DNA of 41,021 nt from an uncultured Schlesneria sp. (GTDB lineage Bacteria; Planctomycetota; Planctomycetia; Planctomycetales; Planctomycetaceae): assembly GCA_903899985.1 (NCBI GenBank), contig CAIULL010000152.1, positions 1 to 41,021 of the forward strand. The letters run 5' to 3'. This document shows positions 18,101 to 26,935 of this stretch, in pieces. Position 1 is the stretch's first letter. Every line of letters starts with the position of its first letter. A model generated the notes under the pieces. The model ran no database searches. It was not told the DNA's origin and saw nothing but the letters and a program-made list of their open reading frames with translations. The position numbers were made by a program, and so were the translations under genes.

Positions 18101-18200
18101 GTGCCACTGCTTCGGAGTCTTCGGAGAAGCAGTGCGTTTTGCATTAATCTTCGTTTTGCAACTCGGCACTGGTTGACTGCCGACAGTCAAGCAGTGGCAC
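18101..18200 (+). repeat. 100-nt two-hairpin element, copy 2
   Basis: It starts GTGCCACTGCTTC and ends AAGCAGTGGCAC, so its ends are complementary. Hairpin 1 (18105-18134) is CACTGCTTC...GAAGCAGTG. Hairpin 2 (18167-18196) has TTGACTG-ccga-CAGTCAA in place of the TTGACGG/CCGTCAA of copy 1, a paired change on both sides of the stem. It sits between the zinc-ribbon gene and the esterase gene. Confidence 0.75.
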
Positions 18201-18234
18201 AAGAGTTTCCGGACACGGCCAATACCGTAATACG

Positions 18235-19548
18235 TCATTTCATTTCGCGAACATGCCTGTAGGCCGCTTCCTGCATGAACTTTGAGGCGGCTGGCGTATT
18301 GGTATGACCTGCTGCCACGTCTGCGTGAATCTCCTTGGGGATCGTCAACGCGTTGTAGGCTGCATAGACACTTGTCGGAGGACAGGTTGTGTCGATGAAA
18401 CCAACGGTGACAACTGCCCCTTTACACTTCGCGCGCGACGCGAAGTTCACGCAATCGACGTAACGTGCCGTTTCCAGCGCAGCCGGATCGGGCTTCCCCT
18501 GGGGATCGATGGGAACAATTTTGGGCCATCCGTTGATCCGGTTGACCGCAATACCCGTATGATCGCAACCTGCGGGGACGCCGGCACAGAAAAAGGTGAC
18601 TCGAGGATCGAGACCCGCCGCAGCGAAGGCCTGGAAGCCACCCTGGCTGCTGCCATAAACGATCAGAGTCTTGCCATCCCATTCTGGCTGCTCCGTCAGA
18701 AAATCGATGGCACGAATCAAACGGAGAAACATCCCTTTGAAATAACATTGCTCACGATCCTGGCGGCCGTGACTGCGATAATCTTTTAACTCCCCTTCGG
18801 CGAGTGCCGTATAAAACTCATCCGGTTTGCCATTCGGAATCCCATGTGCATTGATATCGAGCGACAGCATTCCCCCTTCTTTGTCCGCCCAATGGGTACT
18901 GCCAAGATTGGCGCTGCGGACCCCTGCCCCATGTACGAAAAGAATCGCGGGAAGTGATTTTGGTTTGGCGTTTTGCGGTCGACCAAAATAGCCCGAAACC
19001 GGCTTGCCCAGACATGAGACCTGCACATCAAACGCATCCACCCCTTTTGCCGGCGATTCAACCGTGGTCAGTAGCGATTTGACAGGCACCTTTGCCAGTT
19101 CCTCCTTTTGTGCGGCCCAGAATTTATCGAAATCGTCGGGCATTGGCAGGCTGGGCTTTAACTGCAGCGGAGAGTAGCCCGCCCCGGCTAATGCGGTGGT
19201 CTTGCCGATCGTCGCGCGCAAGAGCAGGAAGCCAGGTTCATCCAGCTTGCCCGTGACCGTGGCTTTGCCTTCTTTCAAGACGACCGTCTGCGGCGGTTGT
19301 GATTGCCAACCATCCTTGGAAAGCACGCAGACGACTTTTCCGTCAGCAGACTTCTTTTCGTCATCAAGGGCCTCGATGGAAAAAGTCGCCAGTTCACCCA
19401 CGCCATACAACGCATCCGCCCGGTCGGCTGTCACCTTAAGCGTGATCACCTTTGGCTGAGTGGCCGCCTCCTGAGCAAACAACGGAGTGAACTGGACTGC
19501 CGTCAGGGCGATAAGAACCAATATTCTGGAGGCGAGTGTCACGGACAT
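18235..19548 (-). CDS. Exported acetyl xylan esterase-type alpha/beta hydrolase
   Basis: A 437-residue protein from the ATG at 19548; an upstream GTG at 19650 would add 34 residues unlike a signal. The N-terminal signal is MSVTLASRILVLIALTAVQ, with cleavage near LFAQ. A beta-rich N-terminal domain of about 100 residues is followed by an AXE1-like alpha/beta hydrolase domain, with AILFVHGAGV, then IVYGSSQGG (nucleophile Ser in GxSxGG) and VGFIDTTCPPTS (the Asp segment), and the catalytic His near AAGHTNT. AXE1 enzymes remove acetyl groups from xylan or cephalosporin C, so a role in plant or algal polysaccharide breakdown is plausible but unproven. It is a single gene; the upstream spacer of about 290 bases shows nothing specific. 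Confidence 0.85.
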   Translation of the reverse strand: MSVTLASRILVLIALTAVQFTPLFAQEAATQPKVITLKVTADRADALYGVGELATFSIEALDDEKKSADGKVVCVLSKDGWQSQPPQTVVLKEGKATVTGKLDEPGFLLLRATIGKTTALAGAGYSPLQLKPSLPMPDDFDKFWAAQKEELAKVPVKSLLTTVESPAKGVDAFDVQVSCLGKPVSGYFGRPQNAKPKSLPAILFVHGAGVRSANLGSTHWADKEGGMLSLDINAHGIPNGKPDEFYTALAEGELKDYRSHGRQDREQCYFKGMFLRLIRAIDFLTEQPEWDGKTLIVYGSSQGGFQAFAAAGLDPRVTFFCAGVPAGCDHTGIAVNRINGWPKIVPIDPQGKPDPAALETARYVDCVNFASRAKCKGAVVTVGFIDTTCPPTSVYAAYNALTIPKEIHADVAAGHTNTPAASKFMQEAAYRHVREMK

Positions 19549-19837
19549 TTTCACAGCGCGGCCCTTTGAAGTTTGTGGAATTGAGCATCGAGAGATCCTG
19601 TACTCGAATCCTCGCCGAGAAATGTTACCGAAGACGCGTGCCTGAAACACTGCTGCAGTGCGACAGACGATATCGTCTTCGTTTTTTGAAATTGATTAGA
19701 ATGCGCTGGATGCCGACCTGGTCGGTGCAGCCGGTTCATCCGCATCGCACGAAGGGTTGAGAATCGGATGACCATGGCGGGTTGACCGGAAGAGAGACGC
19801 AGCGCCCGGCCGCTGACAGTCGATCAACGCACGCGAC

Positions 19838-20122
19838 CTACATCAACATCACCAGGCCTTCGAGTTCTCGTATCGCGGTGTAAATCTCAATCACCTGCTG
19901 CGACGATTCAACCCACGGCTCGATCGTGATCGCCACATGGCGCCCGCCGGACGTTTCACGCAATTCAAACGGTGCGTCGAAGTCTTGTTCGAGAGCAACC
20001 CGAACCGTCGCAACCACCCGTGATGCGAATTCGTCATTCGCCTGACCAATCGCTTTGAATATGAACCGACAGGGAAACGAATGCGTCTGGTCCAAAAGTT
20101 CGCGAGGTGGGTGTCCGCTCAT
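19838..20122 (-). CDS. DUF493 (YbeD-like) small protein
   Basis: A 94-residue protein from the ATG at 20122; a TTG three codons upstream is the other option. FPCRFIFKAIGQANDEF and RHVAITIEPWVESSQQVIEIY, then the end ELEGLVMLM, match the DUF493/YbeD family in order and length. YbeD has an ACT-like ferredoxin fold; its role in E. coli is unclear, and an allosteric-type function has been proposed. AGAG lies upstream of the ATG as a weak ribosome site. There is no operon partner. Confidence 0.82.
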   Translation of the reverse strand: MSGHPPRELLDQTHSFPCRFIFKAIGQANDEFASRVVATVRVALEQDFDAPFELRETSGGRHVAITIEPWVESSQQVIEIYTAIRELEGLVMLM

Positions 20123-20248
20123 GATTCTCAACTCTTTCTAGGACGCCCCGGCGCCTTCCAGCATCCGGAACTCCGTCCTCTGTTCATTTCAATCAGCGTT
20201 AATTTACGGCGAGAGTATCTTAAAGTAATCGCCTTCCTCTGTCGCGGG

Positions 20249-20524
20249 TCAGCAATCGACTTCCAATACCATCGGCAACGTGTTTCGCCGTTGGGATGGC
20301 GAGACTTCCATCTCAGAACCCTCTTTCCAACGGAACCCGCTGATATCGGGAAAACTCAGATCAACTGCAATCGGCCCGGAATCGTCACGGCCTGGCTGAC
20401 GCCGCTGGCTTCCGGAATGTGCTGAAGCAACGAGTTTGTCCAGCTTTTTCAAAAAACAATAAAACTTCGCGACGGCTCGATCAAACAATCCCGCCGAGTC
20501 AATGACTTTCGCCACAAACAGCAC
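20249..20524 (-). CDS. Possible small hypothetical protein
   Basis: A 91-codon frame starting at GTG, in the 440-base gap between the DUF493 gene and the leucine-rich-repeat gene. Its codons end mostly in G or C like the neighbours and the N-terminus reads plausibly (FVAKVIDSAGLFDRAVAKF). There is no clear ribosome site, no ATG near the start and no recognisable domain, so this could equally be chance. Confidence 0.25.
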   Translation of the reverse strand: MLFVAKVIDSAGLFDRAVAKFYCFLKKLDKLVASAHSGSQRRQPGRDDSGPIAVDLSFPDISGFRWKEGSEMEVSPSQRRNTLPMVLEVDC

Positions 20525-20562
20525 TTAAGCCCGTTTGCCGCGGCATTATCTGGAGGCAAGAG

Positions 20563-21939
20563 TTATGGCGCGGGAGCGTCACTTCCATCGGCTCCGCCGG
20601 CTGTCCCGAGATCGAGTTTTGCCCACTTCTTAGAGGCGAGTTTCTTCAGGCCTTCGGCGGTGACAGAACCATTTTCTTTGAATGTTAGCGTTTGCAAAGC
20701 AGGCATTTTCAACAGGGTGTCGATACTTTTGTCGGTGACAGTTGTGGCGCGAATGCTGAGTTCTTTCAGGAGAGGCAACTTGGCGATCACATCAACGGAG
20801 GCGTCAGTCATCTGAGGCACCGTCCAGATGTCGAGCAATTCCAGCGCCTCAAGGGCGGCGAGATTCTTCAGACCCGTATCGCTCACTGACGGAAGTTCGT
20901 GCAGAAAGAGCCGCTTCAACTTTGGAAGTTCACTGAAGACCTCCATCGCTCGATCATCGACGTTAGGAAGATCACGCAGTGTCAGTCGAGTCAGTCCCAT
21001 CCCCTTCAGTGCCAGGACCCCTTCGGTACCGAAACCCTGACAGCGGAAGACTTCTAGTTGAGACAGTTTTCCGAGCTTCGCCAGATGCGGACCAGACTGA
21101 TCTGTAATGACAAAATCCTGAATTAATAGCGATTCAATTGCCTGATTACGGCTGAGGGCTTCCATCCCCGTATCATCAACAGCTGTACTTCGATGTTTGA
21201 AAGCGGTCAATTTTCCGAGTTCGCCCACCACGTCCAAAGCCATGTTGCCGGCCTCCATATTGCCACGCAGATCGAGCGATCGAAGTTCCTGCAATTTTGA
21301 AAGTCGTTGAGCACCGATATCGTTCACACGGTTTTGAACGAGACTGAGCCGCTGCAGCTTTCCGAGGGCGCTGATAATTTTCACGACGCCGTTGGACATG
21401 TTCGTGTTTGATGAGAGATCGAGTTCCGTCAAATCGGGAAACGACTTGACGATCGTCTCAACACCACCGTCGTTGATCGCCGAATTTGTCAAAGACAGAC
21501 TCTTGAGATTCTTTAAACCGCTTAACGATGCCACCATTTCATCGTTCAGCGTTCGGCAATTAATGATCTGAAGTTTTTCGAGATCGCTGAGTTTCCCGAA
21601 CAGAGCCAGATCATCGGCGGTCACATTGGATCCGTCCTGAATGACGATCTCCGTCAATAGATCCCCCTCTTTCGGAGCGGATCTGGCACGCGAACCCAAT
21701 TCAGCAATACGCGACCTGGCGGCCTTAACATCGTCTGACTTTGCCGTCGCAGGACGGGTTGGTTTCGTTGTTTCCGGCTTCGAAATGACTGCGCTTTTCG
21801 AGTCACTGGCAGGCGATACCGTACCGCTGCCGGTCCCCTGAGGTTTATTGCACCCGTTCAGAAACAGTTGCGAAACAATGATGCATGGGACAATCGACCG
21901 GGACCAATGACTATTCAACATGATACTCGCTTCATTCAT
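20563..21939 (-). CDS. Leucine-rich-repeat lipoprotein
   Basis: A 458-residue protein. The signal peptide ends in a lipobox, LNGC, with Cys30 as the lipidation site, so it should be anchored in a membrane facing the periplasm. A low-complexity Ser/Thr/Lys linker follows to about residue 75. Repeats of about 23-25 residues (LxxLxxLxLxxxxxxD type) run from about 100 to 430; examples are LSDLEKLQIINCRTL, LKNLKSLSLTNSAI and LGKLQRLSLVQNRV. These form a solenoid used for protein binding. Planctomycetes carry many such proteins. The ligand is unknown and no neighbouring gene suggests one. The ATG at 21921 is a possible alternative start. Confidence 0.85.
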   Translation of the reverse strand: MNEASIMLNSHWSRSIVPCIIVSQLFLNGCNKPQGTGSGTVSPASDSKSAVISKPETTKPTRPATAKSDDVKAARSRIAELGSRARSAPKEGDLLTEIVIQDGSNVTADDLALFGKLSDLEKLQIINCRTLNDEMVASLSGLKNLKSLSLTNSAINDGGVETIVKSFPDLTELDLSSNTNMSNGVVKIISALGKLQRLSLVQNRVNDIGAQRLSKLQELRSLDLRGNMEAGNMALDVVGELGKLTAFKHRSTAVDDTGMEALSRNQAIESLLIQDFVITDQSGPHLAKLGKLSQLEVFRCQGFGTEGVLALKGMGLTRLTLRDLPNVDDRAMEVFSELPKLKRLFLHELPSVSDTGLKNLAALEALELLDIWTVPQMTDASVDVIAKLPLLKELSIRATTVTDKSIDTLLKMPALQTLTFKENGSVTAEGLKKLASKKWAKLDLGTAGGADGSDAPAP

Positions 21940-22118
21940 ATTTCTGACAACTCTGACAACCCTGATGAGATGCGTCCCAGGGGCGTAAGTTTCGATTCAT
22001 GAGCCAGACGCGCAAATGAGGGTCTTGCTTGTTTTCCCCCCCTGCACGTCGGGCTATCGTTTCGCGGTGTCCTTGTGACACCCGTCACACCTGATTTAAA
22101 ACGCCGTCGTCGACGGAA

Positions 22119-22153
22119 AAACCGGGTGCAGACAAGACGACTGCACCCGGTTT
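22119..22153 (-). terminator. Strong intrinsic terminator of the Gfo/Idh/MocA gene
   Basis: AAACCGGGTGCAG (22119-22131) pairs perfectly with CTGCACCCGGTTT (22141-22153) across a nine-base loop. On the minus strand the stem is followed by a T-run and begins 16 bases after the stop codon of the gene at 22169. A second small palindrome, CCGTCG-t-CGACGG, follows directly. Confidence 0.8.
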
Positions 22154-22168
22154 CATTCGAAAGACAAA

Positions 22169-23653
22169 CTAGTCGAGCCGATGTCCTTCGGCATAGACCG
22201 GCTTAATCAAGTCTGCAACCTTTGGCGTCTTCAACGCGGCCAAGTTGGTAACTTTGAGATTCTTTGCATCCCATTCGACCTTTTCACCCCAGTCGCCCAT
22301 TTCGCCGTTGGCACCACCATTTGCAGCGGCCCAGACAGCGAGGTTGCCGAGGAGGATGGTTTCGGTCAAAGGACCTGCGCGGTCGATGAAGTTCGACTTG
22401 CAGATCTTTGGATCGCCAGCTCGTTTGGCTCGGAACAACTCGTACATGTTGTTCAGGTCGTTGTTGCCCTTGTTCTCGGCCTTCTCATAATCAACAGTGA
22501 CCTTATCAACACCCTTCAGCTCGTAAACACCACAGTAGTCGTCCGAGCTGTAGAAGGCACCCTTTTCACCAACGATCAGCACGCCGCTGTTCGAGATGTT
22601 CGTGATCCCGTGTTTCTCGAAGACTTCTTTCGGTGGCTTATTTCCCAGACGATCATACCACCAGAATGGGATAGCTGGTCGTTCTGAAGTTTCAGGGAAC
22701 TCGAACTTGATGATCGAACTGGCCGGGAAGCTGTCGAAATCGTGTCCGGTTGACTTGGCGACCACGGAAATGGGATCGCGAAGACCACATGAAGCAAAGG
22801 GGACGGTCAACTGGTGACAGGCCATGTCGCCCAGAGCACCGGTACCGAAGTCCCACCAGCCGCGGTGCTGGAAGGTGTGGTAAAGGCCTGGCCAGAATTC
22901 GCGGGTCGGAGCAACACCGATCCAGTTCTTCCAGTCAAGTCGTTCCATCGCTTTGGCGATTTCTTCCTTCTTCTTCTCAATCAGCTTCGGTGCGTTTTCC
23001 GCATCGTCTTTCATCGCCTGCGCGGCAAACTTTTCCATCGTCATCCGTCGACCAGGTCCTTGTGCCCAGACGGGGCGATTCGACCATGCGAATACTTCCT
23101 TCAAAGTTCCCAGTACGCCCGACTTGATCTGGGCGATCGCCTCGCGCGACGAATCGAGAGCCGTTCCTTGATTACCCATCTGAGTACAGACGCCGGTTTC
23201 TTTGGCGACATGAGCCAACAGGCGAGCTTCGTAGATCGTGCGTGTCAGCGGTTTCTGTGTATAGCAGCTGATTCCCAGTCGCATTGCAGCGAGCGTAATC
23301 GGACCATGCATGTGGTCTGGGGTGCTGACGTTGCAAATGTCAATTTTCTTGCCGTACTTTGCCAGCAGTTCGCGGTAGTCGGTGAACTTTTCAGCGTTCT
23401 CGAAACCCTTTGACTTACCCTTGCTGTCCAGCGTGTTTCGGTCAACATCGCAGATGGCGATGACATTGCCGAACGTGGAGGCATTACTTGAATCACTGGC
23501 CCCTTTGCCGCCGACACCGAAACAGGCGACGTTGAGTTGCTCGTTGGCCGAGCGTTCCTGGCCACGAAGGTCGACGGCACCGCCGACGAAAATTGCGGCT
23601 CCGATCGCCGATGTGTTTTTCATGAACTCGCGACGCGAAGTCTTTTGACTCAT
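22169..23653 (-). CDS. Exported Gfo/Idh/MocA-family oxidoreductase
   Basis: A 494-residue protein with a twin-arginine signal (SRREFMKNTSAIGAAIFVG). A Rossmann NAD(P)-binding domain follows: LNVACFGVGGKGASDSS as the dinucleotide loop, VIAICDVD at the end of beta 2, and ICNVSTPDHMHGPITLAAM, typical of the family. The EKPL position reads TQKPLTRTIYEARLLA. A C-terminal substrate domain with WWDFGTGALGDMACHQLTVPF matches the many exported planctomycete members. These enzymes oxidise or reduce sugar-related substrates with a bound nicotinamide cofactor; the substrate here is unknown. A strong AGGAGAG ribosome site lies before the ATG. It ends in a clear terminator at 22119-22153 and is divergent from the secreted propeller gene 330 bases away, which could be functionally linked. 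Confidence 0.9.
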   Translation of the reverse strand: MSQKTSRREFMKNTSAIGAAIFVGGAVDLRGQERSANEQLNVACFGVGGKGASDSSNASTFGNVIAICDVDRNTLDSKGKSKGFENAEKFTDYRELLAKYGKKIDICNVSTPDHMHGPITLAAMRLGISCYTQKPLTRTIYEARLLAHVAKETGVCTQMGNQGTALDSSREAIAQIKSGVLGTLKEVFAWSNRPVWAQGPGRRMTMEKFAAQAMKDDAENAPKLIEKKKEEIAKAMERLDWKNWIGVAPTREFWPGLYHTFQHRGWWDFGTGALGDMACHQLTVPFASCGLRDPISVVAKSTGHDFDSFPASSIIKFEFPETSERPAIPFWWYDRLGNKPPKEVFEKHGITNISNSGVLIVGEKGAFYSSDDYCGVYELKGVDKVTVDYEKAENKGNNDLNNMYELFRAKRAGDPKICKSNFIDRAGPLTETILLGNLAVWAAANGGANGEMGDWGEKVEWDAKNLKVTNLAALKTPKVADLIKPVYAEGHRLD

Positions 23654-23983
23654 AGGTCTCTCCTGCTGATAAAACTACGATGAAGTAAATTCGGTGTCAG
23701 GCAGCCGATCTGCCAAGGGGAGAAGAATCGTAATCAGTTGATGCGTAACTTTACAGTAAGCCGAAGCTCAATGAAGATAATCGTTGCTATTTCGAAGTGG
23801 GCGCGGGTCTCAATTCGGGAATGCCGTCTCGGCAAATGCCCTTCAACAGTAGTTTCTTCGCTTGAGAACGAGCCTCCACTCGAAACGCAGTTCTCATGAT
23901 TTGTGTACGCAAGTCTATGCAATGCGCGCCGAAAATCTTGGTCAAATCCCGAGAAAGATGATCTTCATTGTTACTGATTAAAA
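23654..23983. other. Divergent promoter region of the Gfo/Idh and propeller genes
   Basis: 330 bases between divergently transcribed genes. It should hold both promoters, but I could not define -35/-10 pairs with confidence. No repeat or convincing small gene was found. Confidence 0.35.
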
Positions 23984-24970
23984 ATGCGTCAACTTATTGG
24001 TATGACAGTAATTATCATTTTCATCGTTGTCGGAATGGCAGGCGCCTTCTGTTCTGACGCTCTGACCGGGCCAGTCACGGTCATTCTGAAGGGTGAAGGG
24101 GATGCAGAACTTGCTCCGCACACCCATGGAAACATCTATGCTCCTGACATCATTCGTGACGGAGCAATTTTCAGGATGTGGTACGGAGGACAGGGTAAAG
24201 ATGGGCACGACCGGATTTCCTGTGCCGAGTCTGCCGACGGCCAGAACTGGTTGCGTCAGGGAGTTGTCCTCAAGGATGATCTTGCTAATCACATTAACGA
24301 TCCATCCGTCGTCGCGGTGAATGGGAAGTACTTCATGTACTACACACGGACGGAAAAGGATGTCGTCGACCGAATCGACCTGGCAATCTCCGGCGATGGA
24401 CGAAATTGGGTGCCAAAGGGGCCTGTGATCACGGCTGGTTTGGAAGGGACGTGGGACTCGCTTTCTGTCGGCCGACCAAGTGTCATTTTTCACAATAGCA
24501 AATTCAAAATGTGGTATGACGGTCGTAAAGACTTTCCACCCGATGCGCCGGTGAAGGGAGTGCCAACTTCAACAACATCCAGTCGCAGTGTGGGCTATGC
24601 CACATCGGAAGATGGAATTCGATGGGTCCGTCACCAGGGTCATCCGGTTTTTGGCCTCGACGCCGGAGCCGTTGACGTCAAATTTCTGTGGGACCGGTTC
24701 ATCATGCTCTACGAATCTCGCGAGGGGACTCGCTACGCCGTCAGCGATGATGGTTTGAAATGGAATGAACGAGGCGTTTTCGTCGCGAAATCGAGATCAT
24801 CAATCGACGCGTTCGGTCACGTCACCCCGTTTCTCTTCGTTGATCGAGAAAAGCATCACTATCGGCTGTTTGTCGGAGCAGCCGAGGCTACGACATGGGA
24901 TCACAATTCGATTGCCACCTTGAACATCGAAGAAAAACAACTCCGGCAGCTTCTGGGCACCTCACCCTGA
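23984..24970 (+). CDS. Secreted beta-propeller protein, GH43/GH32-like
   Basis: A 328-residue protein with a hydrophobic N-terminal signal (about 1-24, IIIFIVVGMAGAF). Repeated blades carry the pattern W..G, DG..W, YYTR: FRMWYGGQGKDGHD, SADGQNWLRQG, HINDPSVVAVNGKYFMYYTR, GRPSVIFHNSKFKMWYDG, SDDGLKWNERG. This resembles the five-bladed propeller of glycoside hydrolase families 43/32/68 and their non-enzymatic relatives. An acidic NDPSV segment could be a catalytic or calcium site. Clear assignment of the acid/base residues is not possible by eye, so glycan hydrolysis or binding is an inference. Its end converges with the ExeA-like gene with only six bases between the two stop codons. Confidence 0.75.
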   Translation: MRQLIGMTVIIIFIVVGMAGAFCSDALTGPVTVILKGEGDAELAPHTHGNIYAPDIIRDGAIFRMWYGGQGKDGHDRISCAESADGQNWLRQGVVLKDDLANHINDPSVVAVNGKYFMYYTRTEKDVVDRIDLAISGDGRNWVPKGPVITAGLEGTWDSLSVGRPSVIFHNSKFKMWYDGRKDFPPDAPVKGVPTSTTSSRSVGYATSEDGIRWVRHQGHPVFGLDAGAVDVKFLWDRFIMLYESREGTRYAVSDDGLKWNERGVFVAKSRSSIDAFGHVTPFLFVDREKHHYRLFVGAAEATTWDHNSIATLNIEEKQLRQLLGTSP

Positions 24971-24976
24971 CAGGAA

Positions 24977-26935
24977 TCAGTTCGTTTGCTGCTGTTTGCG
25001 ACGCAACATGCTGAACAGGAATCGGAACGGACGTGGCTCGGATGTGGCTTCAACGGGAGCTGTTTCTACGGCTTCCCAAGCCGCTTCGTTGGCGGCTTGC
25101 GAGCGACGATAAACCGAGTCGTGACTGGAATTGATAACGTCTTCTGCGTCGTCTCGCCGTAGTGACTTCAGGATCGAGTTGTGGTCATCAAAACGGGATT
25201 CATTGAATGTCGTTGTCTGGTCAAGTCCCTCCGCCTGACTCCACTCGTGTGAACCAATTTGTTCGGCGACAATCGCAGTCAAGTCATCAACCATTCCAAG
25301 CACATTGTCGAGAGGATCATGATTTGATCCTTCGTGTCGAGTTTCAGCAACTGGCTGAAGGTCTGTGTCCATCTCGATGAACTCGTCGCGATCAATGTGG
25401 TTCGTCGAGTGAAATTCAACCGCAGGAAGCGATTGATTTTCCACATTGGACGCGTTCTCGTGGCGAACCTGATTGGCAGTTGTTGTGTCAGGCTGCGATA
25501 CAACAACCGGGGTCAGGCCCGCATCGATGGTCGCGTATCGATCAAAAACAACTTCCTCGTGAAACTGTGGACTCGATGGAACTGCAGTCGTTAGTGACGT
25601 CGATGCTCGCGTTTCAATTTGGTTGTCATCGCGGAAGTCGGCAGGAGAATTTGCAATGCTCTCAAAATGAATGACGGAATCGGCTTCAGTTTGCGGATCG
25701 ATGTTTGTTTCGAAAACGGCATCGGTGGTTTCGAATGACGTCGGTGACGGCGTTGGTTCGAATTCCAAATCCAATTGCGGCCGACTGAACAGGTTCACGA
25801 CGTGTCGCCAGTCATCACTGTCAACTTCAACGGAGTTGTCGTCGGTTGGGATAACCGCCTCAACGGCCTCCGGAAATGTTGGCCAGGCGGACGGCGTCTC
25901 GGGTTCAAGGTCGATCAAATCAAAATTGGCGGAATCGTGACCAACGTCATCCCCCGTCATCGTTGACTCGTAGGAATACATCGTCTGATGGGGATCTGGC
26001 AGCGTAACGCCGCCATGCCCTCGAACAACCGAAATCGGTTCATCGACAGCGGATTCGTCGGTGAGTTCCGTCGATTCGATGTGTTCGGTTCCGGTTCGAG
26101 TGGTTGAAGGCTCATTCCAATGCAACGGCAATTGACGCAGGTCGTTCAAAGCTTCCAGAACAAGCTCTTCACTCGCGGGGCGCTGCTCGGCAACGTACCC
26201 AAGTAGCAGTGTATGATCGGCCAATTGATTGATGCAACGGGGAATTCCGTCGCTGACTCGAGCGATCATATCCAATGCTGCGTCAGTGAACGTTTCGCTT
26301 GTTCGTCCGCCAGCCCAGGTCAACCGATAGTCGATGTAATCGAGCGATCCAGCGTGATCAAATGTCGGAAGGTTGACATGAGCACGGATGCGTTGATTGA
26401 ACGCTTCCAGACTTGGTTGTGCCAGCTTTTCTTCCAGAGACAATTGACCCACCAGGACCAGTCGCACGAGCGGTTTTCCGAATTCGGCAAAATCGGCAAG
26501 AATTCGCAGTTCTTCAATCAAACTTTCGGTTAACTGATGGGCTTCATCACAGATCAGTACTAAGGCTTCGCAGCGCGGTTGGAGATCGCGAATGGCGGGG
26601 AAGAGCGCCAGACGCAGCTCTTGTTCGCTGGGGTGTTGATATGGCTGGCTTAGTTCGCAAAGCAAGGTTTGCAGTAAGGCTCGACGAGTCAAAAAACTCG
26701 CGTGACGCAAGAAAATGGTCTCAAATCGACCGCTCAATTCGCTTCGCAAGCGTTCGCACAACAGCGTCTTGCCGGTTCCAGCGGGTGCCGTCAGGACCGC
26801 AATTCCCTGTCCTTGTTCAACGCAAACCAGAATTTCATCAAGCGCGGCCTGGATCGGCCCTGCGGTTAAAAAGCAAGTGGCATCAGGAGTTGCACCAAAT
26901 GGGCGACGTTTCAAATCAAAGCTGGCTTCGTACAT
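24977..26935 (-). CDS. ExeA/GspA-like AAA ATPase with long acidic tail
   Basis: A 652-residue protein from the ATG at 26935, chosen because GGAAGT lies seven bases upstream; the longer frame to 27106 lacks this site. The start MYEASFDLKRRPFGATPD is the family's hallmark. The AAA domain has Walker A APAGTGKT (50-57) and Walker B LVLICDEAH (Asp130, Glu131), then RLVLVGQLSLEEKL and a C-terminal helical lid to about residue 290. ExeA/GspA relatives couple ATP hydrolysis to type II secretion assembly or to transposition-like processes. The remaining 350 residues are acidic, Thr/Glu/Asp/His-rich and probably disordered, ending in a basic patch (FRFLFSMLRRKQQQ). The ExeA peptidoglycan-binding part is not evident. 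No secretion genes are adjacent. It diverges from the phoH gene across 362 bases. Confidence 0.85.
   Translation of the reverse strand: MYEASFDLKRRPFGATPDATCFLTAGPIQAALDEILVCVEQGQGIAVLTAPAGTGKTLLCERLRSELSGRFETIFLRHASFLTRRALLQTLLCELSQPYQHPSEQELRLALFPAIRDLQPRCEALVLICDEAHQLTESLIEELRILADFAEFGKPLVRLVLVGQLSLEEKLAQPSLEAFNQRIRAHVNLPTFDHAGSLDYIDYRLTWAGGRTSETFTDAALDMIARVSDGIPRCINQLADHTLLLGYVAEQRPASEELVLEALNDLRQLPLHWNEPSTTRTGTEHIESTELTDESAVDEPISVVRGHGGVTLPDPHQTMYSYESTMTGDDVGHDSANFDLIDLEPETPSAWPTFPEAVEAVIPTDDNSVEVDSDDWRHVVNLFSRPQLDLEFEPTPSPTSFETTDAVFETNIDPQTEADSVIHFESIANSPADFRDDNQIETRASTSLTTAVPSSPQFHEEVVFDRYATIDAGLTPVVVSQPDTTTANQVRHENASNVENQSLPAVEFHSTNHIDRDEFIEMDTDLQPVAETRHEGSNHDPLDNVLGMVDDLTAIVAEQIGSHEWSQAEGLDQTTTFNESRFDDHNSILKSLRRDDAEDVINSSHDSVYRRSQAANEAAWEAVETAPVEATSEPRPFRFLFSMLRRKQQQTN

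Noticed and set aside
23978-24493. Minus-strand open frame of 171 codons
   Set aside because: Antisense to the secreted propeller gene, which has a signal peptide and repeated blade motifs.
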